Shown: positions 29,059 through 37,255 of the stretch, in pieces | Numbering within the stretch: position 1 is the first letter of the stretch | How the letters are laid out: the number at the start of each line of letters is the position of its first letter | Assembly: GCF_019511645.1 (NCBI RefSeq) | Contig: NZ_JAEUAX010000013.1 | Span: forward strand, 1 to 64,000 | DNA from: Microbacterium ureisolvens | Lineage (GTDB): Bacteria > Actinomycetota > Actinomycetes > Actinomycetales > Microbacteriaceae | DNA: 64,000 bases | Reading direction: 5' to 3' | Program-made: the position numbers and the translations under genes | The notes under the pieces: generated by a model | Database searches by the model: none | What the model was told of the DNA's origin: nothing | Seen by the model: the letters and a program-made list of their open reading frames with translations, nothing else

Positions 29059-29568
29059 CTAGGCAGGTCGACCACAATGGGAGACCGCAGAGCGCATCAT
29101 CTGCCGTACGCACCATCCTGCGTAGGCAGGGCCCCCAAGTCGGCCCAGCCACTTGCGCCGATCGGGCATGTCGTAGTCGATCCAAACCGTGAGTCGACTC
29201 CCCGAATCGCGCGGATGGATCCGGAAGCCGAGCTCATACGCTCCGATGACGACGAGGTCTACGTCGACGGTCTGCCAGATCTTCGTCTGGGCGGGGACTC
29301 GTTCGGTGACGACTTCGTCGAGATAGAGGTCGAACCCGAACGCGCGCCCGCGCATGATGACATGCGCACCGACTTCCTTGCCGGCATCTTCGCCCAAGAC
29401 GAGCTGCATCTGCCCGCCGCCCATCATCGGTGACCCGTTTCCCGACTTCATGTGGAGCGACAGGTTGCGGTGGTCGTCGAGGAACTCAAACAGCTCTTGC
29501 GGTGAGCAGGCGATATCGGCGGTTTCCTCGGCGTGCTTTTCGTACACCTGGGAGCGGGGCTCTTTCAT
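29059..29568 (-). CDS. SRPBCC (START/polyketide cyclase-like) family protein
   Basis: A 169-residue soluble protein with the SRPBCC pattern: an N-terminal strand and helices (CSPQELFEFLDDHRNLSLHM), a long curved sheet (VGAHVIMRGRAFGFDLYLDEVV) and a C-terminal helix (GPAYAGWCVRQMM). Members bind hydrophobic ligands; the ligand here is unknown. It follows the SHOCT gene by 38 bp on the same strand, so they probably form an operon reading toward tRNA-Ser. Family assignment is by overall pattern, not by a diagnostic residue. Confidence 0.7.
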   Translation of the reverse strand: MKEPRSQVYEKHAEETADIACSPQELFEFLDDHRNLSLHMKSGNGSPMMGGGQMQLVLGEDAGKEVGAHVIMRGRAFGFDLYLDEVVTERVPAQTKIWQTVDVDLVVIGAYELGFRIHPRDSGSRLTVWIDYDMPDRRKWLGRLGGPAYAGWCVRQMMRSAVSHCGRPA

Positions 29569-29606
29569 GGTTATGGCAGCAACCTTCCGCGAACGCGCGG
29601 GACGCC

Positions 29607-29849
29607 TCAGCTGGGTCGCTCAAGAGCGCCAGCGATGTGTCTGAACTCCTCCGGGCTGATCTCGCCGCGCGCGAGGCGCTCTTCAGCAATCTGACGTGCA
29701 GAACTGGAAGGAGCCGACGCCGTGCTGGATCGGCTGGACGGCCCCAGCGTGAAGAGGCGCACAATCACCACGACGAGCGCCGCTAGGACGAGCAGCAGGA
29801 GGACGATGCTGATCCACATCCACCCCCACCCGAAAACTCCGTACATCAT
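29607..29849 (-). CDS. SHOCT-domain small membrane protein
   Basis: An 80-residue protein with one N-terminal membrane helix (WMWISIVLLLLVLAALVVVIV), a Ser/Ala linker and a C-terminal SHOCT motif (IAEERLARGEISPEEFRHI). SHOCT motifs are short oligomerisation modules found at the ends of many membrane proteins. The start has GAGGTCACTC upstream. It is probably co-transcribed with the SRPBCC gene. The family is often seen in metal or mobile contexts, but no biochemical role is established. Confidence 0.82.
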   Translation of the reverse strand: MMYGVFGWGWMWISIVLLLLVLAALVVVIVRLFTLGPSSRSSTASAPSSSARQIAEERLARGEISPEEFRHIAGALERPS

Positions 29850-30140
29850 GAGTGACCTCCTCGGGCGTCACACAACTGGACGCCTCACAGATATCCTGCT
29901 CCGATCGCGGGCGGACTCGACAGGTCGAAGGTCCCGCCACGTACGGTGCGGGCCGTAGTCGAGTTTGCCCGCTGAGCTCGTCCCACGCGACGCGGAGGTT
30001 CTCGGTCCTCAGTCGGGTCTTGCTGCTGTCGGCGACACGAACTGGCTGATTCCGCGGTGGTGATCATGGCGGGACCCGAGCTGTCCCAGCGCTGCCCACC
30101 CCGGGGAACTGGGGACGACTGGCACGTGACGTTGGAGAGG
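29850..30140. other. Intergenic stretch without a recognised gene
   Basis: About 290 bases lie between the SHOCT start and the CopD-like stop. Short open frames exist on both strands but none has a convincing ribosome site, domain or codon pattern. It must contain the promoter for the SHOCT operon. No terminator hairpin with a T tract or repeat was seen. Confidence 0.5.
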
Positions 30141-30629
30141 CTACCGTTTCGCCCACGGCGTCAGCCCTCGCGGCTTGACATACGCCAACACCGTGATGCC
30201 GGCAAGCACGCCCAGCGCCAAGGCGGAGTCGACGACGAGCTGCAGCCGGAACTGCAACACGTGGGCGGCATCGCGCGACGCGGACGACGCGGCAGCGTCG
30301 ACGACGCTCGTGTGAACGAGGAGCAACAGTGTCGCACCAGTCGTCAGCACCAGCTTGAAGACCACCCAGTAATGACGCAGGAGCCCCCACGGCGTGATGA
30401 GCGACAGGGTCACCCCGCTCACCAGCGCCAGGATCGCGAGGGGGACGATGGCGGTCCACACTGAGACGGCCAGCGCAGCGTAGATGCCCGCGTAGAGGCG
30501 GGCGTCTACCGAGCTCGACCCGAGAATCGCGATCCCAAGGAAGACCGCGACGGCGCCGATCCACCCGATCGAGACAATGACGTGGACCGCCCGCGTAACA
30601 GCGATCAGCCGAGGCCGCCTGGTGGGCAT
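30141..30629 (-). CDS. CopD/DUF2269-like four-helix membrane protein
   Basis: A 162-residue protein with four predicted membrane helices. It has an early RAVHVIVSIGWIGAV stretch and TPWGLLRHYWVVFKLVLTT in the middle, patterns widely found in small actinobacterial proteins annotated as DUF2269 or copper resistance D-like. His residues in helices 1, 3 (HYW) and 4 region (LLVHTS) could bind metal or haem. The ATG overlaps the stop of a 40-residue membrane peptide gene by ATGA. A copper role is inferred from family and from the copper genes 3-7 kb away. Confidence 0.72.
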   Translation of the reverse strand: MPTRRPRLIAVTRAVHVIVSIGWIGAVAVFLGIAILGSSSVDARLYAGIYAALAVSVWTAIVPLAILALVSGVTLSLITPWGLLRHYWVVFKLVLTTGATLLLLVHTSVVDAAASSASRDAAHVLQFRLQLVVDSALALGVLAGITVLAYVKPRGLTPWAKR

Positions 30630-30751
30630 CAGTGCATGCCCGCCATCCCGTTGCCGGTCAGATGAAGAACCACCACCACGACCACGGCCGCCAGCATCAC
30701 TCCCCCGACGACAAGGACCCAGAGCGGAACGGGCGGTGTCTTTTCGCTCAC
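30629..30751 (-). CDS. 40-residue single-helix membrane peptide
   Basis: A short reading frame from a GTG at 30751 to a TGA that overlaps the next gene's ATG. It encodes a polar N-terminus (VSEKTPPVPLW), one strongly hydrophobic helix (VLVVGGVMLAAVVVVVVL) and a C-terminal HLTGNGMAGMH tail with His and Met residues. The overlap and the operon position make it a likely real gene. It has no recognised family. The Met/His tail could bind copper, which is speculation. Confidence 0.62.
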   Translation of the reverse strand: MSEKTPPVPLWVLVVGGVMLAAVVVVVVLHLTGNGMAGMH

Positions 30752-30815
30752 GGGTTTATTAATACATATCGCACGGCTTGAGTCAAAGTGTATCGATCCG
30801 GGCTAACATTCACGT

Positions 30816-31382
30816 ATGCCGAAGCTGTGGAGTGAGACGATCGCGGAGCACCGCTCCGTCGTCTTCGACGCCATTCTCGACGCCACCGCGGAGTTGGTGC
30901 ACCGCCACGGGCCGACCGGCGTGACCATGACCGCTTTGGCCGAGTCCAGCGGCGTCGGGCGGGCAACGCTCTACCGGTATGTTCCTGATGTCGCTTCCGC
31001 ACTGTCCGCCTGGCAGCACAGGGAGGTCTCCCGCCACCTGCAGCGGCTCAGGGCCATCGCAGCCGAAACTGCGGCGGAGACGCGGCTGGATGCCGTTCTG
31101 GCGGGATATGCGCGGATCCGAAGCCATCGACATGGCGACGACGGCGCCATGCATGAGGCGTCCCGCCTCGCACCCGCAGAAGCGGAACTGCGCGAACTGG
31201 TGAAGGAAATCATCACGGACGACGCCCGAGCCGGCCGCGCCCGCACCGATCTATCGTCCGAAGAGCTCGCCGCCTATGCCATCGCATCACTGGGCGCGAC
31301 AGCATTGCTGCCTGCGCCGTCCTCCGCACTGCGGCTTTCGAGACTGGTCGTGGGCACCATAAGGGGCGAATCCGCCCCCTGA
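30816..31382 (+). CDS. TetR/AcrR-family transcriptional regulator
   Basis: A 188-residue protein with an N-terminal TetR helix-turn-helix (ILDATAELVHRHGPTGVTMTALAESSGVGRATLYRYV, residues about 19-55) and a helical ligand domain. It is divergent from the membrane peptide/CopD-like operon with only 64 bp between starts, so it most likely controls that operon and itself. ATACA and TGTAT half-sites in the gap are candidate contacts. No ligand can be inferred. It is not cotranscribed with the secreted LVIVD protein, which has its own leader of about 190 bp. Confidence 0.85.
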   Translation: MPKLWSETIAEHRSVVFDAILDATAELVHRHGPTGVTMTALAESSGVGRATLYRYVPDVASALSAWQHREVSRHLQRLRAIAAETAAETRLDAVLAGYARIRSHRHGDDGAMHEASRLAPAEAELRELVKEIITDDARAGRARTDLSSEELAAYAIASLGATALLPAPSSALRLSRLVVGTIRGESAP

Positions 31383-31536
31383 CTTCGCCGCTCCGATGAC
31401 CTCTTTTCGGGTAGCGCGGTGCGGCGTACGATGCGGGTCAGAAGCGGTAGCCGGCAGCCTTAGGCGTCATTGTCCCACCGCACCGTACTCGTCCTGCGGG
31501 CAGTGTCGCCGCGCGCCGCTCATTCCCAATCGAGGG

Positions 31537-31556
31537 GGATGTCGAAGAAGACATCC
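31537..31556 (+). promoter_or_regulatory. 5'-UTR hairpin before the LVIVD/PA gene
   Basis: GGATGTC-GAAGAA-GACATCC is a perfect seven-base stem with a six-base loop, ending directly before the GGAGGGAGAG ribosome site. It leaves the site exposed, so it may stabilise the mRNA or present the site rather than block it. Confidence 0.45.
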
Positions 31557-31573
31557 GGAGGGAGAGAGACGAG

Positions 31574-33436
31574 ATGAGAAGTTCGCGCTTTGTCCTCGCC
31601 GCGGCAGCGGCGGCGGTTTCCATAGCGCTCACCGCCCCCGCGGCATACGCGGGGCCGGGGCAGCATGGAGGCGACGAGGGCCACCTCATCGGGACCGGCG
31701 AGTGGGGCAAGGTCGAGCTCGTCGGCCAGGTCACCGTTCACGACGCAGAGGAAGGCCTCATCGCCGATGTCGCAGTCGATCCGGACGGCGACTACGCCTA
31801 CCTCGCCCGCTGGGGCGGGTCGGACTGTGCCGGGCCAGAGACCGGCGGTCAAGGGTCCCCGGATGGCGGCGTCTACGTCATCGACATCTCCGACCTGGAG
31901 AACCCCGTCGAAGTCGGATTCATCGCGACGCATCAGGACACGCTTGTCGGCGAGGGCATGCAGGTCGTGCGCTTCGACACCGCCGACTTCACCGGTGACG
32001 TGCTGGTGATCAACCACGAGCAGTGCGGCAAGAACGGCAAAGCCGGCGTCTCGCTGTGGGACGTGACGGATCCACTGAAGCCCAAGAAGCTCAGTGAGCA
32101 CTTCGGCGACATCACGATCGATGCAGCCCGGGCGACGCCCGACGTGAACCAGACGCACAGCGCGTTCCTGTGGCAAGCCGACGGGCGAGCCTATCTGGTC
32201 GCCACCGATGACGAAGAAGCCAGCGATGTCGACATCTTCGACGTCACGAACCCGAAGAAGCCGGTCCTGATCGGCGAGTTCGATCTCAACGAGTTCGGCG
32301 TCTCGCAGCCGGCGCTCGGTCTGACGGACTCCTTCCTGCACGACATGGTCGTGAAGGAGATCGACGGCACGTTCTACATGTTGCTGTCGTACTGGGACGG
32401 CGGCTACGTGCTGCTGGATGTCGACGATCCGGCCAACCCGGTGTTCGTCGGTGACAGCGACTTCGCTCCTGTCGACCCAGAGGTTCTCGCGGTTTTGGGG
32501 TATGAGCTGATTCCGGAGGGCAACGCGCACCAGGCGGAGTTCACGATGGACAACCAGTTCGTGATCGGCACCGATGAGGACTTCGACGCGTACCGCCTCG
32601 TCGTCAACACCGACGACGGCGGTGTCTACAACGCGCGTGCCGGGGAACTGACCACCATTGAGGAGGCGCAAGAGGTCACCGGCACCACGGTCTTCGTCGG
32701 CAAGGCATGCCCGGGCGACACCGTCCCGGCGCCGCCGGCCGAAGACGGCTACATCGCGGTCGTCGAGCGTGGCGAATGCTTCTTCGAAGAGAAGATCCAG
32801 ACGGTGCTGGCTGCCGGCGGGTACGACGCGGTGATCATCATGAACCGTGAGGGCGCCGACGCCTGCAACGCCGCGACGGTGCCGTCCTACGACACAGACG
32901 CGATCCCCGTGATCTTTGTCGGACGTGAGGCCGGTTACGGCCTCTTCGACACGGCGGGCTTTGACATCGACGCCTGCCTCCAGGGGAATGAGACCGTCGA
33001 CGCGCCCATCTCAGTCGGCACGGTCGGCGACGTCGTCACCGACGTCGGAGCGGTCTTCGACGGCTGGGGCTACGTCCACCTCTTCTCCGTAGGGGATGAC
33101 ATGAGCCTCACCGAGGTGGACACCTTCGTCATCCCCGAGGCCATGGATCCCGCCTTCGCTGAGGGATACGGTGACCTGTCGGTCCACGAGGTGGCGACAG
33201 ACCCGCTCGACTCGTCGTTGGCGTACCTGTCGTACTACAGCGGCGGTCTGCGGGCGGTGCAGATCCAGTGCACTAACCCCGCTGATCCGATGACGTGCGA
33301 GCTGGTGGAGGTCGGCGGCTACCTCGACCCGGATGGGAACAACTTCTGGGGCGTGGAGACGTTCGTGCGTGACGGCCGGACGTACATCCTCGCGAGCGAC
33401 CGCGACTCCGGCCTGTGGATCTTCGTCGATCCGTAA
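31574..33436 (+). CDS. Secreted LVIVD-repeat protein with inserted PA domain
   Basis: A 620-residue exported protein. It begins with a classical signal peptide (RSSRF, then a hydrophobic Ala-rich core, cleavage near AYAGPG). Repeated units of the form GGVYVIDISDLENPVEVGF or DIFDVTNPKKPVLIGEF are LVIVD-type beta-propeller blades. Between residues about 375 and 465 a protease-associated (PA) domain is inserted (VVERGECFFEEKI and GYDAVIIMN). A final blade set ends ILASDRDSGLWIFVDP. Such proteins are presumed surface or extracellular binding modules; no catalytic residues were recognised. The start has a strong GGAGGGAGAG site. It is followed by a strong terminator. Confidence 0.85.
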   Translation: MRSSRFVLAAAAAAVSIALTAPAAYAGPGQHGGDEGHLIGTGEWGKVELVGQVTVHDAEEGLIADVAVDPDGDYAYLARWGGSDCAGPETGGQGSPDGGVYVIDISDLENPVEVGFIATHQDTLVGEGMQVVRFDTADFTGDVLVINHEQCGKNGKAGVSLWDVTDPLKPKKLSEHFGDITIDAARATPDVNQTHSAFLWQADGRAYLVATDDEEASDVDIFDVTNPKKPVLIGEFDLNEFGVSQPALGLTDSFLHDMVVKEIDGTFYMLLSYWDGGYVLLDVDDPANPVFVGDSDFAPVDPEVLAVLGYELIPEGNAHQAEFTMDNQFVIGTDEDFDAYRLVVNTDDGGVYNARAGELTTIEEAQEVTGTTVFVGKACPGDTVPAPPAEDGYIAVVERGECFFEEKIQTVLAAGGYDAVIIMNREGADACNAATVPSYDTDAIPVIFVGREAGYGLFDTAGFDIDACLQGNETVDAPISVGTVGDVVTDVGAVFDGWGYVHLFSVGDDMSLTEVDTFVIPEAMDPAFAEGYGDLSVHEVATDPLDSSLAYLSYYSGGLRAVQIQCTNPADPMTCELVEVGGYLDPDGNNFWGVETFVRDGRTYILASDRDSGLWIFVDP

Positions 33437-33450
33437 GCGAGCGGAGAGGA

Positions 33451-33483
33451 CCAGAGGGGTCGGCTGCACGCCGACCCCTCTGG
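33451..33483. terminator. Strong bidirectional stem-loop terminator
   Basis: CCAGAGGGGTCGGC and GCCGACCCCTCTGG form a perfect 14-bp stem around TGCAC, placed between the converging LVIVD gene and the BNR-like lipoprotein gene. No long T run follows on either strand, as is common in actinobacteria. Confidence 0.85.
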
Positions 33484-33494
33484 TGTGCGGACTG

Positions 33495-34322
33495 CTAGTC
33501 GTCAGCGGGCAGCAATGTCAGTCCGCTGTCGTCGGCAACGAGAATCTCGCCGGTGTTGGTGATGGTGATCGCCTGCGCGACCCCGTGCACGGTGCCCACC
33601 CGTGTCCAGGCCGGCCCGCCCACGGTGTTGGTCCAAATCACGTCCTCGTCGTCGACCCCGACGATCCGCTCATGGTCGGCAGACGTCGCTATGACGTACA
33701 GGTTCGGTGCGCCGGTCAGCGGCACGAATGTCTTGCCACCGTCGGTGCTGACCTGGGGTCGGTTGGGGGTGGTGGCGATCAGGCGGCCGGCGGCGTCCGC
33801 GGCGAGCCCGAAGGCGAGCAGGCTGGCGCTGGTCGGTGTCCAGGTGGCCCCGAGATCGATGCTGACCAGAAGGTCGCTGCTGTCAGTGGCCTGCCCGTAG
33901 AGGGTGCCGTCGGGCCCGACGGTCAAGGCGTGGAAGTCCTTCTCGCTGGTGAAGGCGACCGGCTGCCAGGTGCCGGCGCCGTCGCGGCTGCGGATGATGC
34001 CGAGGTTGCCCTTCCCGAGCTCGGCGGGGGTGTTCGGCCCAGGGTGCCCAGAGGCGATCAGGTCCTCGCCGACGACGGTCAAACCCATCGCGTCGAAGTC
34101 GACCCCGATGCGTGTGCCGAGTTCGCCGTCGTCGGTGGCGGTGTAGATGCTCTCGTGGGTGCCCAGCAAGAAGCCGTCGCCGTCCGGGTTGGCAACGATG
34201 GCGTGCACGTGCGTGGCCGTGTTCGCGTGCTCGGTGCCCGTGGACGGTGGGGTGGTAGCGCAGCCGGTGAGGACAAGGGTGGAAAGCGCGACCATTCCGG
34301 CCGCGCGCAGAGGTACGCGCAT
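33495..34322 (-). CDS. BNR/sialidase-like beta-propeller lipoprotein (F510_1955-type)
   Basis: A 275-residue lipoprotein with signal peptide and lipobox LVLTGCA (Cys21). The mature part has repeated propeller signatures such as SRDGAGTWQPV, SIDLGATWTPT and STDGGKTFVPL, the Asp-box (S-x-D-x-G-x-T-W) of BNR repeats. Catalytic sialidase residues are not apparent, so glycosidase activity is doubtful. In related actinobacteria such genes sit beside DUF305 and copper ATPase genes, as here. The ATG at 34322 follows AAAGGTG; the longer frame upstream is non-coding. Confidence 0.75.
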   Translation of the reverse strand: MRVPLRAAGMVALSTLVLTGCATTPPSTGTEHANTATHVHAIVANPDGDGFLLGTHESIYTATDDGELGTRIGVDFDAMGLTVVGEDLIASGHPGPNTPAELGKGNLGIIRSRDGAGTWQPVAFTSEKDFHALTVGPDGTLYGQATDSSDLLVSIDLGATWTPTSASLLAFGLAADAAGRLIATTPNRPQVSTDGGKTFVPLTGAPNLYVIATSADHERIVGVDDEDVIWTNTVGGPAWTRVGTVHGVAQAITITNTGEILVADDSGLTLLPADD

Positions 34323-34381
34323 GATGCACCTTTCGATTGGAGGGCGAGGGGCGCCGGGAAGGGCGCCCCTCGCCGGGTGCG

Positions 34382-34993
34382 TCAGAGCTGTGTGAGGAGG
34401 TCCTGCATGATGGCGATTTCCGCGGTCTGCGAGTCGACGATGTTCTGCGCCATCTCGATCGCATCGGCGTTCTGACCGTTGTTGATCTCGTCCTGCGCCA
34501 TCTCGATGGCGCCCTCGTGGTGCGTGATCATCTGCTCGAGGAACAGCCGCGACGCCTCGGTGGCGGTGGCGCCTTGCAGCGCGGTCATGTCGTCGTCGCC
34601 CATCATGCCGCCGCCGTGGCCCATGTCGTCCATGTCCGGCATGCCGGTGCCCCACTCTTCCAGCCACCCCTCCATCTGGTCGATCTCGGGCTGCTGGGCG
34701 GCCTTGATGTCCTCGGCGAGCGTCACCACCTGCTCGTCGATGCCCTCCTTGGCCAGAATCACGTCGGCCATTTCCACGGCCTGCTCATGGTGCGGGATCA
34801 TCATCGCCGCGAACATCACGTCCGCGCCGTTGAAGTCCGCCGAGGCCGACGAGGAGGCGGACGGCATCCGGGTCGAGCCGTGGTCCATGCCGGGCATGGA
34901 CCCCGAGTCCGAGCCACCGCTGCTGGCGCAGCCGGCGAGGGTGAGGACGGTGGCAAGAGCCAGTGCGGCGGTGGCCGCGGTGCGAATCTTCAT
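34382..34993 (-). CDS. DUF305-family lipoprotein, probably copper-binding
   Basis: A 203-residue lipoprotein with lipobox LTLAGCA and a Ser/Gly/Met-rich linker (SMPGMDHG), then the DUF305 ferritin-like helical domain. Two paired motifs MIPHHEQAVEMA and MITHHEGAIEMA are the family hallmark; HH and Met residues likely bind copper. A Met/Gly/Asp-rich loop MPDMDDMGHGGGMMG lies between them. It is 59 bp upstream of the BNR-like gene on the same strand. It probably acts on the outer face of the membrane in metal sequestration; the biochemical role is not firmly known. Confidence 0.88.
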   Translation of the reverse strand: MKIRTAATAALALATVLTLAGCASSGGSDSGSMPGMDHGSTRMPSASSSASADFNGADVMFAAMMIPHHEQAVEMADVILAKEGIDEQVVTLAEDIKAAQQPEIDQMEGWLEEWGTGMPDMDDMGHGGGMMGDDDMTALQGATATEASRLFLEQMITHHEGAIEMAQDEINNGQNADAIEMAQNIVDSQTAEIAIMQDLLTQL

Positions 34994-35053
34994 CAGTGTT
35001 CTCCAAATCAGGGGTACGTGAAAGGGCGCCCCCAGACCAGGGGCGGAGGATGC

Positions 35054-35076
35054 GGAGTCGGCAAACGCCGGACTCC
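35054..35076 (-). terminator. Stem-loop after the DUF6153-like gene
   Basis: GGAGTC-GGC and GCC-G-GACTCC pair with one bulge around AAAC. A second small hairpin, CGCCCC/GGGGCG, lies at 35027-35045. Together they separate the copper ATPase/DUF6153 transcript from DUF305. Confidence 0.5.
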
Positions 35077-35084
35077 ACATCGGT

Positions 35085-35519
35085 TCACGTGCGACTGATG
35101 CAGAGAGCGGTGAGACAGGGTGGTCTCAGCCCCGCGAGGTTCATGAACGTCAGGTGGACCGGTTGCGGTCGGGGCATCGTCGACAGCCACCGGTGCCCGA
35201 GGTTCGGGCGCAGAAGCAGGAGCGCGACCGCCAGCAGGGCGAGCACGCAGGCCATGGCGAGCATGCTCGAGTGGTCGCTGCCGCAGTCGGCGCATAGGTC
35301 GGTGGTGTCGTCGGCGGCGGAGTGGGTGTGGCCCATGTCGGCCACCGTGACCACCGCCGTGCCGGCCCGGTCGCTGGCGTCGGTGGCGCTGTGGCTGTTG
35401 AGGGAGTGCATGGCCAGCAGCCCGATGATGACGGCGCCGGTGATCGCGATCAGCAGCAGCAGCCAGCGCGCCGTGGAGCGGCCGGCTCGTAGCCGAGCGG
35501 TCAACGCGATCAGTGACAT
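35085..35519 (-). CDS. DUF6153-like membrane protein
   Basis: A 144-residue protein with two membrane helices: WLLLLIAITGAVIIGLLAM near the N-terminus and MLAMACVLALLAVALLLLR near residue 95. The region between has possible metal ligands (DMGHTHSA, then DLCADCGSDHSSM). A Cys pair with His residues next to a membrane helix suggests copper handling, as does its position one base after the copper ATPase remnant. I associate the pattern with DUF6153 but cannot confirm it. It may still be expressed even though the ATPase is broken. Confidence 0.7.
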   Translation of the reverse strand: MSLIALTARLRAGRSTARWLLLLIAITGAVIIGLLAMHSLNSHSATDASDRAGTAVVTVADMGHTHSAADDTTDLCADCGSDHSSMLAMACVLALLAVALLLLRPNLGHRWLSTMPRPQPVHLTFMNLAGLRPPCLTALCISRT

Positions 35520-35520
35520 G

Positions 35521-36726
35521 TCACCTCCCTCCTTCCACGGTACGCCCTCCGGCTGAGCGGCCGGTAACCGCCTCTGGCCTCAGGTCCAGCCGGCGCAGCA
35601 GCTGCGCGTTGAGGGCGACCACGATCGTGGACACCGACATCAGGATCGCCCCCGCCGACATCGGCAGCACGATCCCGATCGGCGCCAGGAGGCCAGCCGC
35701 CAACGGCACCGAGATGAGGTTGTACCCGGCGGCCCACGAGAGGTTCTGCTTCATCTTGCGGTAGCTGGCCCGGGACAGCTCGATCACTGACAGCACCGAC
35801 CGAGGGTCGTCGCTGGCAAGGATGACACTTCGCCGGTGATCATCGACTCATCCATGCTGGCCGAGCCCTGCACCACCCGACCGTCCGCCGGCACCCGCCC
35901 ACCGGAACGGACGACGACGACGTCGCCAACCTGCAGGTCCGCGGGGGCGACCGTGACGGTGATCTCGCCCTCGACCTTCTCCGCCTCATCGGGCAACAGC
36001 GCGGCCAGGGAGTCCAGCGCCGAGGCGGTCTGCGCGAGGGACCGCATCTCGAGCCAGTGGCCGAGCAGCATGATGACGATCACCAGGGCGAGTTCCCACC
36101 GGAAGTCCAGCTCGTGGTGCAGGATCCCGAGGCTGGCGCCCCAGGAGGCGATGAACGCGACGGTGATCGCCGGGCCGATCAGCAGCATCATGCCGGGCTT
36201 GCGGGCGCGCAGCTCGCTGACCGCGCCGGTCAAGAACGGCGCTCCGCCCCACACGTACATGACCGTGCCCAGCGCCGGCGAGACCCAGCCCACCCACGCG
36301 GCATCCGGGAGCGGGTACCCGAGCGGCATCGAGAACGCCACCACCGGAACGGCCAGTAACAGCATGATCCAGAACAGGAGCCGGAACCGGCCGACATGGT
36401 CTTCCTGGCCCGCGTGACCGCCACCGTGGCCGGCATGCTCCATGCCGGCGTGCGGCATCCCGGCATGACCAGCATGCGCCCCGTGCGCGGAAGGAGCAGT
36501 ATCCGCCACCTCTTGGCCATGCTCATGATGTGCGGTGGCCGCTGCCATGACGTGGTGCTCGTGGTGGGTCCCGGCCGTAGCCGCCAGTCGGATCACCGTG
36601 TTGGCTGTGGTGCGTGGGGTGCTCGACGGCCGTCGCAGGTTCGGCGACGGCCTCCCGCATACCTTGGGCGGTGTTCTCGTCGTCCCCGGCCTCGGCGGGC
36701 GGGTGGTGGTGGTCGTGCTGGCTCAT
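35521..36726 (-). pseudogene. Copper-translocating P1B-type ATPase (CopB-like), internally deleted
   Basis: The N-terminal part (His/Met-rich tail, four membrane helices, actuator domain to [10 protein letters not shown]) runs to about 35840. The C-terminal tail ([11 protein letters not shown], then [21 protein letters not shown] to the end) follows at once in a different frame. The whole middle is missing: the membrane metal-site helix, the DKTGT phosphorylation motif and the nucleotide-binding domain, roughly 1.2 kb in normal family members. A second frame change lies near 36590-36620: MSQHDHHHPP at 36726 is in one frame and the His-rich segment HHEHHVMAAATAHHEHG in another, unless the ATPase starts internally. 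The product cannot be an active pump. Confidence 0.85.
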
Positions 36727-36765
36727 TACGAACCCTTCGCCGCGCGGCTCCGCGCGGCTGCGTTC

Positions 36766-37095
36766 TTACGACGGGCTGGCAGCCAGGCGGTAGCCGGCCT
36801 GTTGGACCGCTGTGGCGACAGCGGCGGCGTCGACCGGGCCAGACGTGCGGATGGTGACGCGAGACGTGCCACCCGCGTTCAGATCCACCGAGACACCCTC
36901 AACCCCTTCGATCCCGCTCAGCTCCTCAGTGACGCTCGCCACACAGTGAGAACACGTCATGCCGGAAACCAGGACATCGGAGCTCCCAGCGGAGGCCGGC
37001 GTCTCGGCGTCGCTCGAAGTTGATGCGCGCGAACAGCAGGCGCAACCCGCCGCCGAATCCTTCAAACCGAGGTCAACACGGTTGTCGATGCTCAT
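36766..37095 (-). CDS. Heavy-metal-associated (HMA) domain protein, CopZ-like
   Basis: A 109-residue protein. Residues about 40-109 form a ferredoxin-like HMA domain with the metal motif GMTCSHC. The first 40 residues carry a second cysteine cluster, GCACCSR, that could also bind copper. ATG at 37095 is chosen because AGGGA lies at the right distance; another in-frame ATG at 37107 has a poorer site. It is the first gene downstream of the CsoR-like operator and upstream of the broken ATPase. It likely hands copper(I) to a pump, which here would have to be encoded elsewhere. Confidence 0.85.
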   Translation of the reverse strand: MSIDNRVDLGLKDSAAGCACCSRASTSSDAETPASAGSSDVLVSGMTCSHCVASVTEELSGIEGVEGVSVDLNAGGTSRVTIRTSGPVDAAAVATAVQQAGYRLAASPS

Positions 37096-37143
37096 CTCGT
37101 CCCTCATGTCTTGGCGCGCTCTCCGCCGCCAGAAGATTGGTTC

Positions 37144-37162
37144 GATACCCCCGTAGGGTATC
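37144..37162. promoter_or_regulatory. CsoR-like copper-responsive operator
   Basis: GATACCC-CCGTA-GGGTATC is a perfect seven-base-arm dyad of the TACCC/GGGTA type bound by CsoR-family copper sensors. Flanking GGTTC and GAACC extend the symmetry. It lies about 50 bp upstream of the HMA gene. No csoR gene is in the window. Confidence 0.7.
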
Positions 37163-37255
37163 AAGAACCATGCCGAAGGGCGAAGGATTCCCTCGCTCTG
37201 GATGCTTGTCGACCGCATTGCGCGCTCGCTACCCTGGCGAGCACCGGAGGCCAAG

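Noticed and set aside
29010..29060. Attachment site copy for tRNA-Ser integration
   Set aside because: No second copy of the tRNA 3' end was found by eye near 40 kb, and no integrase is present.
29885..30067. Short minus-strand frame in the intergenic stretch
   Set aside because: No ribosome site, no family, and composition typical of non-coding shadow.
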